Shown here piece after piece: positions 10,479 through 19,676 of a DNA stretch of 64,000 nucleotides (position 1 is its first letter; each line of letters begins with the position of its first letter). Source of the DNA: Neorhizobium tomejilense (GTDB lineage: Bacteria; Pseudomonadota; Alphaproteobacteria; Rhizobiales; Rhizobiaceae); assembly GCA_002968845.1 (NCBI GenBank), contig PVBG01000016.1, forward strand, positions 1-64,000, written 5' to 3'. A model generated the notes under the pieces. The model did no database searches. It worked only from the letters and a program-made list of their open reading frames with translations, and had not been told where the DNA came from. Made by a program: the position numbers and the translations under genes.

Positions 10479-10937
10479 TCAACCACCGTTCAGCTTGTCA
10501 CGCAGCGCGATCATGGTCAGCGCCGCACGGGCGGCAAAGCCGCCCTTGTCCTTGTCCGAACGGCGGGCGCGTGCCCATGCCTGTTCATCGTTCTCGCAGG
10601 TGAGGATGCCGTTGCCGATCGCAAGCGATTCCGACACGGCGAGGTCCATCAGAGCGCGGGAGGATTCATTCGAGACGATATCGAAATGGTAGGTCTCGCC
10701 GCGGATGACCATACCTAGCGCGACGAAGCCGTCGTAATCGGTGCCGCCCTCTTCCGACGCATCGAGCGCCATGGCGATCGCCGGCGGGACTTCGAGCGCA
10801 CCGGGAACGGTGACCACGTCATAGGTCGCCCCTGCCTCCTTCAGCGCATGGGTCGCGCCTTCAAGCAGTGCATCGGACATATCGTCGTAGAAACGCGCCT
10901 CGACGACGAGGAGGTGTGGAGCGGTTTCGCGTGACAT
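10479..10937 (-). CDS. ribH: 6,7-dimethyl-8-ribityllumazine synthase
   Basis: RibH condenses ribityl-aminouracil with dihydroxybutanone phosphate in the penultimate step of riboflavin synthesis. The 152-residue product shows the substrate loops [15 protein letters not shown] and [16 protein letters not shown] (catalytic His in the latter) and the C-terminal [26 protein letters not shown] precedes the ATG. It is paired with nusB. ribD and ribE are nearby on the same strand, but a GNAT gene on the opposite strand lies between. Confidence 0.95.
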   Translation of the reverse strand: MSRETAPHLLVVEARFYDDMSDALLEGATHALKEAGATYDVVTVPGALEVPPAIAMALDASEEGGTDYDGFVALGMVIRGETYHFDIVSNESSRALMDLAVSESLAIGNGILTCENDEQAWARARRSDKDKGGFAARAALTMIALRDKLNGG

Positions 10938-10954
10938 GATTCACCTTTGTTCAA

Positions 10955-10997
10955 ATCGGCCCAGCATGAGATCGATATCGCCTCAAGGCGGGCCGAT
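10955..10997 (-). promoter_or_regulatory. Candidate structured leader of ribH
   Basis: A perfect 8-bp inverted repeat (ATCGGCCC at 10955-10962, GGGCCGAT at 10990-10997) encloses 27 bases that contain a smaller GCCT/AGGC hairpin. It ends 17 bases before the ribH start, just ahead of the ribosome site. It does not resemble the FMN riboswitch core. Function is unproven. Confidence 0.35.
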
Positions 10998-11143
10998 AGT
11001 CATATGGGTCTCGAGCAGGTGGCGGTCAAAACACGCTCTGAGGGGAATGGCAAGCAATTTTCGCTGAACGCAGCGATGCGAATCGGGAATAGCTGAGCGA
11101 GCGACGATAAGATCAGTGCCAACACCGGACCATGGAGCCCGCC

Positions 11144-11665
11144 ATGACCACCATTCCAACCCTCGAAACCGAACGGCTGATCCTGCGCCCTCACCGGCTG
11201 GAGGAGTTCGAGACCTATGCGGAATTCTGGGCCGACCCGGACGTGGTCCGCTACATATCCGGTATCCCCTCGTCCCGCGAAACCAGCTGGAGTCGCATGC
11301 TGCGCGTCAACGGCATGTGGCAGATCATGGGTTTCGGCTTCCTGGCAATCGAGGAAAAGGAAACGGAACGCTTTCTCGGGGAAGCCGGTTTCCAGGACAT
11401 GCGCCGGGAATTTCAACCCTCCATCGAGGGGACGCTCGAGACGGGCTGGGCACTCATCCCGTCCGTCCACGGCCGTGGTTATGCGACCGAGGCAGTGGGC
11501 GCAATGATCTCCTGGGGCGAAGCCCATTTTCCCGATCGCCGGATGACCTGCATCATCAGCCCCGAAAATGCCGCCTCGCTCAAGGTTGCATCCAAACTCG
11601 GCTTCCGCGAGTTCGCCCGTGCCGATTATCATGGCCCGATCGTGGTGCTGGCGCGCGAAAACTGA
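11144..11665 (+). CDS. GNAT family N-acetyltransferase (RimJ/RimL type)
   Basis: The 173-residue product starts MTTIPTLETERLILRPHRL, the usual N-terminus of the RimJ/RimL-like group of acetyltransferases. It contains the acetyl-CoA-binding pattern PSVHGRGYATEAVGAM and ENAASLKVASKLGF. ATG 11144 has GGAG seven bases upstream; an ATG at 11132 would add four residues. It lies convergent with ribE and divergent from ribH, so it splits the riboflavin genes. The acceptor substrate is unknown. Confidence 0.88.
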   Translation: MTTIPTLETERLILRPHRLEEFETYAEFWADPDVVRYISGIPSSRETSWSRMLRVNGMWQIMGFGFLAIEEKETERFLGEAGFQDMRREFQPSIEGTLETGWALIPSVHGRGYATEAVGAMISWGEAHFPDRRMTCIISPENAASLKVASKLGFREFARADYHGPIVVLAREN

Positions 11666-11680
11666 TCGCGCGGCTAGCCG

Positions 11681-12295
11681 TCAGCTTTTCGCCGGAAATT
11701 CCGCAAGCCGTGCGGCGTAACGCGCCATCGTGTCGACCTCAAAATTGACGAAATCGCCCGCCTTGCGATCGCCCCAGGTGGTAACGGCGAGCGTGTGGCG
11801 GATCAGCAGAACGTCGAAATCGGTGCCATCGACAGCGTTGACCGTCAGCGACGTGCCGTCCAGCGCGACCGAGCCCTTCGGAGCCACAAATCGGGCAAGC
11901 GCCTCGGGTGCGCGAAGACGGATGCGCACCGCCTCGCCCTCATGTTCGATGCCTAGAATTTCCGCCGTGCCGTCCACATGGCCGGAGACGATATGGCCGC
12001 CGAGTTCGTCGCCGATCTTCAGTGCCCGTTCCAGATTGACGCGCGTGCCCTCGGTCCAGGCCGCGATCGTCGTCAGCCGCAGCGCCTCTTCCCAGGCCTC
12101 GACCTCGAACCAGCGCTCGTTGCTGCCTTCGTCCGGCAGGTTTGTCACCGTCAGGCAGACGCCGCCATGGGAAATCGAGGCGCCCATGTCGATGGTTTTC
12201 GGGTCGTAATTGGTGGCGATCCTGAGCTTGACGCCTTCGTCCATCGGCGTCGTTGCCGCGACCGTGCCGACATCGGTGACAATTCCGGTGAACAT
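11681..12295 (-). CDS. ribE: Riboflavin synthase alpha subunit
   Basis: This enzyme dismutates two lumazine molecules to riboflavin. The 204-residue product has the two repeated lumazine-binding domains: MFTGIVTDVG opening the first, and LGGHIVSGHVDGTAEI opening the second near residue 98. SLTVNAVDGTDFDV lies in the second domain. Its ATG shares one base with the ribD stop (TGATG), showing translational coupling. Confidence 0.95.
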   Translation of the reverse strand: MFTGIVTDVGTVAATTPMDEGVKLRIATNYDPKTIDMGASISHGGVCLTVTNLPDEGSNERWFEVEAWEEALRLTTIAAWTEGTRVNLERALKIGDELGGHIVSGHVDGTAEILGIEHEGEAVRIRLRAPEALARFVAPKGSVALDGTSLTVNAVDGTDFDVLLIRHTLAVTTWGDRKAGDFVNFEVDTMARYAARLAEFPAKS

Positions 12296-13419
12296 CAGAA
12301 ACCTCTTTCGTATTCGAAACAGCTGTCCGGCCCGAAGCTTTCCTCGCGCACGAGCTTAAACTCTGCCGGCATATCGGATGGCGTCAGCGGCGATTCAAGC
12401 CCGCCCTCGCCGACAATGCCGCTACCCTGGAAGAGAAGGACGCGGTCGACGAGGTCTGCGTCGAGGAAGGCCTTTGCGACGGTCGCGCCGCCTTCGACCA
12501 GAAGCGAGGACATGCCGCGAACCGCGAGGATCGCCAGGAGGATGTCGAGTTCGCTGCTGTCCATGATCTCGACGCCGGCGGCTTGGAGGGCGGCGGCCTT
12601 CGTAGCCAGATCACCTTTGGCGGTGGAGCGCGAAGCGGCACCCCCCTCAACCTGCAAGACCGAGCCCGGTTCAGCCACAGCAATCACCGGCACGTCCAGC
12701 GCCGTCCGAACCAACGTAGAATCCAGCGGCAGCTCCATGCGACGATCGAGCACGATGCGGATCGGCGACCGGTTTTCCAGCCCCGAAATCCGCACCGTCA
12801 ACTCCGGATCATCCGACAGCACAGTGCCGATGCCGACCAGGATCGCGTCGGCTTCGGCCCGCAGCCGGTGCACCTGCGCCCGCGCCTCGGGTCCGGTGAT
12901 CGACACTTCCTCGCCGCGGCGGCCGAGCATGCCGTTGGCGGAAACGGCAAGCTTCAGAGTCACATGCGGGCGGCCCTTCGTCTGGCGGGTGAGGTAGGCG
13001 GCGAGCGCCCGACGTCCCTCTTCCTCCATCAGGCCCGTCTCTACGACAATGCCGGCCTCGCGCAGGATCGCAATCCCCCGCCCCGAGACGCGCGGATCGG
13101 GATCGGTCAATGAGATGACGACGCGGGCGACGCCTGCCTCGACGAGCGCGTTGGCGCAGGGCGGCGTGCGGCCGTAATGCGAGCAGGGTTCGAGCGTGAC
13201 ATAGACGGTCGCCCCCCTCGCCTTTTCGCCGGCGATCTCGAGCGCCTGGGTTTCCGCATGCGGCCGACCGCCGGGTGCGGTGACGGCGGAACCGACGACT
13301 TCGCCGTCCTTGACGACCACGCAGCCGACCGAAGGATTGGTGCCCGTTTGACCGGTATGAAGGCGCGACAGACGCAGCGCCGACGCCATGAACCACCGAT
13401 CTTCGGCAGCGCTCGTCAT
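12295..13419 (-). CDS. ribD: Bifunctional riboflavin deaminase/reductase RibD
   Basis: The product performs two steps from the GTP-derived pyrimidine: deamination, then ribosyl side-chain reduction. In 374 residues, the N-terminal deaminase carries the zinc motifs HAETQAL and PCSHYGRTPPC (residues about 50-85). The C-terminal DHFR-like reductase starts near residue 145 (GRPHVTLKLAVSANGMLG) and ends with LLVEGGATVAKAFL. It begins two bases after nrdR stops and overlaps ribE by one base, so nrdR-ribD-ribE form one unit. Confidence 0.95.
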   Translation of the reverse strand: MTSAAEDRWFMASALRLSRLHTGQTGTNPSVGCVVVKDGEVVGSAVTAPGGRPHAETQALEIAGEKARGATVYVTLEPCSHYGRTPPCANALVEAGVARVVISLTDPDPRVSGRGIAILREAGIVVETGLMEEEGRRALAAYLTRQTKGRPHVTLKLAVSANGMLGRRGEEVSITGPEARAQVHRLRAEADAILVGIGTVLSDDPELTVRISGLENRSPIRIVLDRRMELPLDSTLVRTALDVPVIAVAEPGSVLQVEGGAASRSTAKGDLATKAAALQAAGVEIMDSSELDILLAILAVRGMSSLLVEGGATVAKAFLDADLVDRVLLFQGSGIVGEGGLESPLTPSDMPAEFKLVREESFGPDSCFEYERGF

Positions 13420-13421
13420 GG

Positions 13422-13901
13422 CTACGGCTCGATGCCGGGATCGCGGGCGATCTTGGCGTTGATCTCCTGGATCACCTTTTCGAAATCCTCCGCGTGGGAG
13501 AAATCGCGATAGACGGAGGCATAACGCACGAAGGCGACGTCATCGAGGCTCTTCAAGGCCTCCAGCACCTGCAGGCCGATCTCTTCCGACGAAATCTCGT
13601 TCTCGCCGGAGCTTTCGAGCCGGCGCACGATACCGGAAACCGCGCGCTCGATGCGGTCATTGTCGACCGGCCGCTTGCGTAGCGCGATCTGGAACGACCG
13701 TACCAGCTTGTTGCGGTCGAACGGCACCTTGCGGCCGGTCTTCTTGGTGACCATCAGTTCGCGAAGCTGCACGCGCTCGAAAGTCGTGAAGCGGCCGCCG
13801 CAATCCGGGCAGATACGCCGCCGGCGGATGGAGGTGTAATCCTCCGCCGGACGACTATCCTTGACCTGCGTGTCTTCCGAACCGCAATAGGGGCAGCGCA
13901 T
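13422..13901 (-). CDS. nrdR: Transcriptional repressor NrdR
   Basis: NrdR represses ribonucleotide reductase genes according to the ATP/dATP ratio. From ATG 13901 the product has 159 residues. The zinc ribbon shows [18 protein letters not shown] and [13 protein letters not shown], followed by the ATP-cone ([16 protein letters not shown] onward). The upstream extension to 14039 is not family-like and overlaps the glyA end. Location between glyA and ribD is conserved in many proteobacteria. Confidence 0.96.
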   Translation of the reverse strand: MRCPYCGSEDTQVKDSRPAEDYTSIRRRRICPDCGGRFTTFERVQLRELMVTKKTGRKVPFDRNKLVRSFQIALRKRPVDNDRIERAVSGIVRRLESSGENEISSEEIGLQVLEALKSLDDVAFVRYASVYRDFSHAEDFEKVIQEINAKIARDPGIEP

Positions 13902-13962
13902 CGGCTCTCCTTGGATGGGCAAGAGGGACCGCGAATGCGGTCCCCGTTGGTACCGGTTGGGA

Positions 13963-15252
<1,290 letters not shown>

Positions 15253-15372
15253 GTGCGAGGCTCCTCAAAGGGGTGGGCATTGCAATGTCGCGTCTTAGCC
15301 TTACGCCTTGCGCAGAGCAATACGGGGAACGACATTTGCTCGCCGGAAGACGCGGAGATGCTCCTGGAAAAC

Positions 15373-15402
15373 AAAAAAGCCGCACCCTTGGCGGATGCGG
15401 CC
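15373..15402 (-). terminator. Rho-independent terminator after ldtP
   Basis: Read on the minus strand: GCCGCA, an 11-base loop, TGCGGC, then six T. It lies about 30 bases after the L,D-transpeptidase stop and separates it from glyA. Confidence 0.8.
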
Positions 15403-15430
15403 TTCCGTGGACGAAAAAAAGAAGCAGATC

Positions 15431-16762
15431 TTATTGCGGCAGCAGATCGTCGTCGGCAGCGCCGGCCGGCTTTTCGATGCCGGTGGTCGTCTGCAGTGCC
15501 AGCTCCTGGTTGCCGTCACGCTCGTAGATGTCGTCGCGGAACTGCACGACGCGGTCCTTCGCCGACCAGGCGGTGATGTAGACGATATAGACCGGAACTT
15601 CTGTCGTGAGCTTGATCGGGGTGTTCTGGCGCGTCGAGATGACCCGTTCGATCTCCTGGCGCGACCAGCCGGTGGTGTCGCGCAGCAGCCAGCTGATGAG
15701 GTCGCGGACGTTCTGAACGCGCATGCACCCCGAGGATTCGAAGCGCATCAGCTTGTTGAACAGGCCCTGCTGGGGCGTGTCGTGCATGTATTCGTTGTTC
15801 GGGTTGTGGAAGTTGATCTTCGTCGAGGCCATGGCGTTGATCTTGCCCGGATCCTGCCGGAACATCAGGTTCGGCGCCTTCGGCGCAAACCAGTCGACCG
15901 TTTCCGGCGCCACTTCGTTACCCTTGCCGTCGATCAGGCGGATGTTGTTGCGGGTGAGATAGGTCGGATCCTTGCGCATCAGCGGCACGATGTCCTTCTC
16001 GACGATCGAGCGCGGTGCAGTCCAGTAAGGGTTGAGGATGACCTCGTAGATCTTCGAGTTGATAGCGTGCGTCGGACGATCGATGCGTCCGACGACGGCA
16101 TTGGTGCGCAGCGCCACGCGGTCGTTTTCCACAGCCTCGATATAGGCGGCCGGAATGTTGACCATGACGTAGCGGGGGCCGAGATCGCCGGACATGGACT
16201 GCAGGCGCACCAGATTGGTGCCCAGCTGGCGCATGCGCACATCGGCCGATATGTTCATTGCCTTGACGGTAAATTCGCCCATTACGCCGTCGGCAGGAAG
16301 GCCGTGGCGGGCCTGAAAACGTTTCACCGCACCGTCGACATAGCTGTCGAACGAGGAAGACATGCCCGCCTCGCGCGGCAGGTCGCCTGAAATCATCAGG
16401 CGCTGGCGCAACTGCTGCACGGACGGATCGACGACGCCGAGGCGCAGGCGCTGCTGGCCGGGATTGACCTCGGGCCAGCCGCCGTTCGCAACGATCTGCT
16501 GATAGTCAATGATCGCCTGCTGGATGTTCGCCGGTCCGCCAGCGCCGAGCACCGGATTGTTGGAGACGACGTTGACGGCGGTTCTGGATGCGGCCTTGGC
16601 GTCGAACTGGTCGTCCCAGGTGCCTCGGCGAGGCGCATTGATCAGATCGTCCATCGCCGTCTGGGCGAATGCGGGCGCTGCAAGTGCGGCTGCACCAGCA
16701 GAGAAGGCCGTGCGAAGCAGGGCACGGCGGGAAAGAGCTTCAGATCCGATCTTCTTCGACAT
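15431..16762 (-). CDS. ldtP: L,D-transpeptidase (YkuD domain), LdtP type
   Basis: The enzyme makes 3-3 cross-links in, or attaches proteins to, peptidoglycan in the periplasm. From ATG 16762 the product has 443 residues. A twin-arginine-like signal (SRRALLRTAFSAGAAALAA) ends near APAFA. A peptidoglycan-binding domain follows around 105-170, then the YkuD domain with His327 in MHDTPQQGLF and the catalytic Cys346 in SSGCMRV. The ldtR-type regulator lies 1.1 kb upstream on the same strand. In Liberibacter and Sinorhizobium the LdtR regulator controls such an LdtP enzyme. Confidence 0.9.
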   Translation of the reverse strand: MSKKIGSEALSRRALLRTAFSAGAAALAAPAFAQTAMDDLINAPRRGTWDDQFDAKAASRTAVNVVSNNPVLGAGGPANIQQAIIDYQQIVANGGWPEVNPGQQRLRLGVVDPSVQQLRQRLMISGDLPREAGMSSSFDSYVDGAVKRFQARHGLPADGVMGEFTVKAMNISADVRMRQLGTNLVRLQSMSGDLGPRYVMVNIPAAYIEAVENDRVALRTNAVVGRIDRPTHAINSKIYEVILNPYWTAPRSIVEKDIVPLMRKDPTYLTRNNIRLIDGKGNEVAPETVDWFAPKAPNLMFRQDPGKINAMASTKINFHNPNNEYMHDTPQQGLFNKLMRFESSGCMRVQNVRDLISWLLRDTTGWSRQEIERVISTRQNTPIKLTTEVPVYIVYITAWSAKDRVVQFRDDIYERDGNQELALQTTTGIEKPAGAADDDLLPQ

Positions 16763-17185
16763 CAATAATACCCATCTGGTCCCGAGCAGCATCAAGGACG
16801 CCTACAGGGATATGGTTAAGAACGCGCAAAAAGTTAGCGCAGCCGCACGGGGGCTTCGTCGTCATCGCAATGTCGTGAAAGCGCGAATTCCCGCCGGCCC
16901 GTTGCATCCAGCCGGTCCCATAGCAATATGGCCAATTCGTGTCAGGTACTTGCGCGTCACAAAGCCGTGTTGGCACGTGATTTTTTCAGGCGGCATATGC
17001 GCCACACCCCTGCGAACGCAAGCGATCCCGGAACGGGCCGCGGGATCGTCGATCCGGGACCTGCTTCTTTTACGGCACCAGCCCGGCATTCTGGACAGCA
17101 AGCCCTCGTTTGGAAACGTAAAAGCCGTAAGCCTGGGACAAGCGGATTGGCTAAAAGTCGACCGTCAAAGTGAGGAATACGAGAA
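16763..17185 (+). other. Intergenic region upstream of ldtP (423 bp)
   Basis: No coding frame here has family-like features. It must hold the ldtP promoter (see 16809-16837). The rest shows no repeat or RNA gene that could be recognised. Confidence 0.6.
16809..16837 (-). promoter_or_regulatory. ldtP: Candidate ldtP promoter
   Basis: On the minus strand CTAACT (-35-like) and CATATC (-10-like) are separated by 17 bases, fitting the rhizobial CTTGAC/CTATAT pattern moderately. Between them lies GCGCGTTCTTAAC, which resembles GCGTTAAG/TTAAC elements upstream of ldtR (18513-18533). Confidence 0.35.
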
Positions 17186-17407
17186 TTGAACTGGTACCCG
17201 ATCGAAGCCCTTGAGCCTGGAAAGCTGGTCGTCCTGCATTTTCGCGATGAGACCGCCCCGCAATGCGTCGGTTATGTCGAACAGGACGGCGTCTGCGGGT
17301 GGCCGGAAAAGGTGACGGGCCGCAGACCTGACGGTTGGCTCGACCTCTCCTCGATGTTTGCGGGCATGACGACCGAGATTCGCCGGGCAGCAGCAGCGAC
17401 AATGTAG
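17186..17407 (+). CDS. Small hypothetical protein
   Basis: A 73-residue frame starts at TTG 17186, ten bases after GAGG. It begins MNWYPIEALEPGKLVVLHF and has a balanced, globular-looking composition (Trp, Cys, aromatic residues) without signal or membrane segment. No family is recognised. The gene points away from ldtP and is followed by another small gene about 120 bases downstream. Since the start is non-ATG, coding status is likely but not certain. Confidence 0.55.
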   Translation: MNWYPIEALEPGKLVVLHFRDETAPQCVGYVEQDGVCGWPEKVTGRRPDGWLDLSSMFAGMTTEIRRAAAATM

Positions 17408-17529
17408 GCGAGCATTCCGGCGCAAACGGACATATCGGAACGTATTTCCGGCGCCCATAGCCGAATTCGTCTATCAACCCGGCTCCCATACTGGTAGGCA
17501 CCCCAAACATCACCCATTGGAGAGCTACC

Positions 17530-17766
17530 GTGACCCTGGACGAAAAATACCAAATTATTGTCAATGCTTTCCAGAACAACAAGTTTGGCGTCTCGCCGAC
17601 CTCCACGCGCGGAGCCGTACAGAATTACTGTAAAAAGCACGGTCTCCAGGGCGAAGATTATACCGAGACCCTCGCCTCAGCCATGACTGCTGGCTTGATT
17701 GCCCAGATGGCGGACTCGGCCCTCACCATCCGAAACGCCGGCCGCGCCCTGCTGGCTCAGCGATAG
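17530..17766 (+). CDS. Small hypothetical protein
   Basis: A 78-residue frame from GTG 17530 is preceded by GGAG at good spacing (GGAGAGCTACC). The product is soluble and mostly helical: MTLDEKYQIIVNAFQNN, then NYCKKHGLQGEDYTETLASA and a helical end. No known family is recognised. A terminator-like hairpin follows at 17806-17847, which supports a real transcription unit. Confidence 0.62.
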   Translation: MTLDEKYQIIVNAFQNNKFGVSPTSTRGAVQNYCKKHGLQGEDYTETLASAMTAGLIAQMADSALTIRNAGRALLAQR

Positions 17767-17805
17767 GCTGGATCCGCCAGAGCGGCTACGCAGCCCGCAC
17801 GCAAA

Positions 17806-17847
17806 CAAGCGTAACGGCGCGTCTTCCGACACCCCGTTACGCTTTTG
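17806..17847 (+). terminator. Rho-independent-type terminator
   Basis: An 11-bp stem (AAGCGTAACGG / CCGTTACGCTT) with a 16-base loop is followed by TTTT. It lies 40 bases after the stop of the 78-residue gene and before the convergent ldtR end. Confidence 0.65.
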
Positions 17848-17899
17848 CGTAGCACCGCATGACTGGAGGTAATGGAGTGTTTCGCAAGCCCCCGGTGGA

Positions 17900-18418
17900 T
17901 TAAAGGCGGTAAAGAATCTGGTCGTTCCAGAAGCGGTCGAGGCGCTGGAGCAGCTTGTTCATCTGGGAGAACTCGCCCTCGCCGATGCCGCCGACCTTTT
18001 CGATCGAGCCGATATGGCGTTCGTAGAGCTTGCCGACGGCCTCGGCGATCTCCTGGCCTTCCGGCGTCAGGCTGATGCGGACCGAGCGGCGGTCGATGCG
18101 CGAGCGCTGGTGGTTGATGAAGCCGAGGTCGACCAGCTTCTTGACGTTGTAGGAGACGTTCGAGCCGAGATAGTAACCGCGGGAGCGCAGTTCGCCGGCC
18201 GTCAGTTCCGAATTGCCGATGTTGAACAGCAGGAGAGCCTGGACGGCGTTGACGTCGTCGCGACCCTGGCGGTCGAACTCGTCCTTGATCACATCGAGAA
18301 GGCGGCGATGCAGGCGCTCGACCAGATGCAGCGATTCCATGTACAGGGCGCGAATGGTATCTTCATGCGGATCTGCTACTGCCGGTGCCGCCTGCGGCTT
18401 CAGTTTCGTGTTCATCAT
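17900..18418 (-). CDS. ldtR: MarR family regulator, LdtR type
   Basis: The 172-residue product (ATG 18418, GAGGCAGTC upstream) has a MarR winged helix core: VNAVQALLLFNIGNSELTAG, then RGYYLGSNVSYNVKKLVDLG as recognition region, and the wing RSRIDRRSVRISLTPEG. The YYLGSNVSYNVKKL segment is typical of LdtR, described in Liberibacter asiaticus and Sinorhizobium as an activator of the L,D-transpeptidase gene ldtP and as linked to osmotic tolerance. The neighbouring ldtP supports this identity. Ligand binding cannot be judged here. Confidence 0.88.
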   Translation of the reverse strand: MMNTKLKPQAAPAVADPHEDTIRALYMESLHLVERLHRRLLDVIKDEFDRQGRDDVNAVQALLLFNIGNSELTAGELRSRGYYLGSNVSYNVKKLVDLGFINHQRSRIDRRSVRISLTPEGQEIAEAVGKLYERHIGSIEKVGGIGEGEFSQMNKLLQRLDRFWNDQILYRL

Positions 18419-18512
18419 GACTGCCTCATCCTGTTTTGTTTGGCGGTGTTTGTTTCTTCCCGCCTTGAGACAGACACTATCCAATACGCATAAAATTCGA
18501 CTTAAAACATAG

Positions 18513-18533
18513 GCTTAACAAGCGCTTAACGCG
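18513..18533 (-). promoter_or_regulatory. Candidate regulatory repeat upstream of ldtR
   Basis: Two copies of GCTTAAC are spaced 11 bases apart around AAGCGCTT, about 95-115 bases upstream of the ldtR start. A similar GTTCTTAAC element lies inside the candidate ldtP promoter. This may be a site of autoregulation, but it is not established. Confidence 0.3.
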
Positions 18534-18648
18534 TTTCTTCGAATTCCGGCCCGCCCTCGCCGGCCCTGGATGGGGCCATTCAGATTTAAGATAAATCAAT
18601 CACTTAGCGGCGATTTTTTGGTCAATTCAGGCCGTCAAAGCTTTAATT

Positions 18649-19086
18649 TCAAGGTGAATCAATCCTTACCCGCTCCGCCTTGCGGCGCGCCTCGACCCAT
18701 AAAGAGAGCCGAAATACGACGTAAAGCGCGGCGACGAGGCCGTGCATGAGGGGAACGAGACGGTTGTGTCCGAAGATCTCCGGCCAGACAATATACATCG
18801 ACACCTGCGAGATTGCGGCAATCGCCCAGAGCACGGGGCCCCAGGACACGGTGAGCCAGAGGCCGAGCGAAGCGACCGGAAACAGCACGGCAAGCGAAGA
18901 CGCTGCCACCTTCCAGGGAAGCGTCAGCAGGTCGAAGCGGGCCATGCCCTTCAGCGAATAGCCGACCAGCATCGCCCAATATTGCAGGCCGAACCAGAAA
19001 CAGGCGACCGCGACCAGCCTGAGGAAGATCACGTAGAGAATTTCGGTCAGCGTGCGCTTCGGCACCGTGAGTGAATCGGGTTCCAT
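18649..19086 (-). CDS. Conserved membrane protein (DUF6163-like)
   Basis: The 145-residue product has four hydrophobic segments (about 16-33, 38-50, 60-85 and 88-125) and a basic C-terminus. It matches by gene position and appearance the rhizobial membrane family often labelled DUF6163, found between ldtR and hemB. No catalytic motif is visible and no function is known. The ATG is at 19086. It is divergent from the cupin gene. Confidence 0.72.
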   Translation of the reverse strand: MEPDSLTVPKRTLTEILYVIFLRLVAVACFWFGLQYWAMLVGYSLKGMARFDLLTLPWKVAASSLAVLFPVASLGLWLTVSWGPVLWAIAAISQVSMYIVWPEIFGHNRLVPLMHGLVAALYVVFRLSLWVEARRKAERVRIDSP

Positions 19087-19203
19087 GGGACTACACTAGC
19101 CGCCACGGTGGCCGACCGCCAGTACCAGCCTCTCGCCTGCACGATCGTTCAAGAGCCCTGCGCCTCTCCCTGATAGGGTTTGCCGCCGATCAAAGGAGAA
19201 GAC

Positions 19204-19584
19204 ATGACCGAGCGCAACTTTTCACATACGCCGATAAACCTCGCCGAGAAGCTGGCACGGATACCCGACCTCTGGCAGCAGCGCGTCGTCGCCGAAATGA
19301 ACGACTATCAGTTCAAGCTCGTCCGCATCGAAGGCGATTTCATTTGGCATGATCACCCGGAGACGGATGAAACCTTCATGGTTATCGAAGGCCATTTGCG
19401 GATCGACTTCCGCGACGGCAGCGTTCACATCGGGCCGGGCGAAATGTTCGTCGTACCGAAGGGCGTGCAGCACAAGCCGTTCGCCGAAAAGGAAGTGAAG
19501 ATGATGGTGATCGAGCCGCGTGGCGTCCTGAACACCGGCAACGAGGGCGGCGAACGGACGGCTCAAAACGATCTCTGGATCTAG
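19204..19584 (+). CDS. Cupin domain protein
   Basis: The 126-residue product is a single-domain cupin. Motif 1 is HDHPETDETFMVIEGHLRI, with the usual His-His-Glu metal ligands, and motif 2 is GEMFVVPKGVQHKPFAEKE. AAGGAGAAGAC precedes ATG 19204, which fixes the start better than the upstream start at 19180. The substrate is unknown. It precedes hemB by about 90 bases in the same direction. Confidence 0.87.
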   Translation: MTERNFSHTPINLAEKLARIPDLWQQRVVAEMNDYQFKLVRIEGDFIWHDHPETDETFMVIEGHLRIDFRDGSVHIGPGEMFVVPKGVQHKPFAEKEVKMMVIEPRGVLNTGNEGGERTAQNDLWI

Positions 19585-19676
19585 CCGGGTCTCGACTGCG
19601 GCGATCGTTCCCATTCGCAAATGGCGTGCTGCATGATAATGACGCGCGCACGGGAAGAGAAGTTGGAGACTTTGCC

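Noticed and set aside
10938-11131. FMN riboswitch upstream of ribH
   Set aside because: None of the conserved core segments of the RFN element could be found; only a simple stem is present.
11000-11632. 210-codon frame opposite the GNAT gene
   Set aside because: The plus-strand frame has clear acetyltransferase motifs; the minus frame has none.
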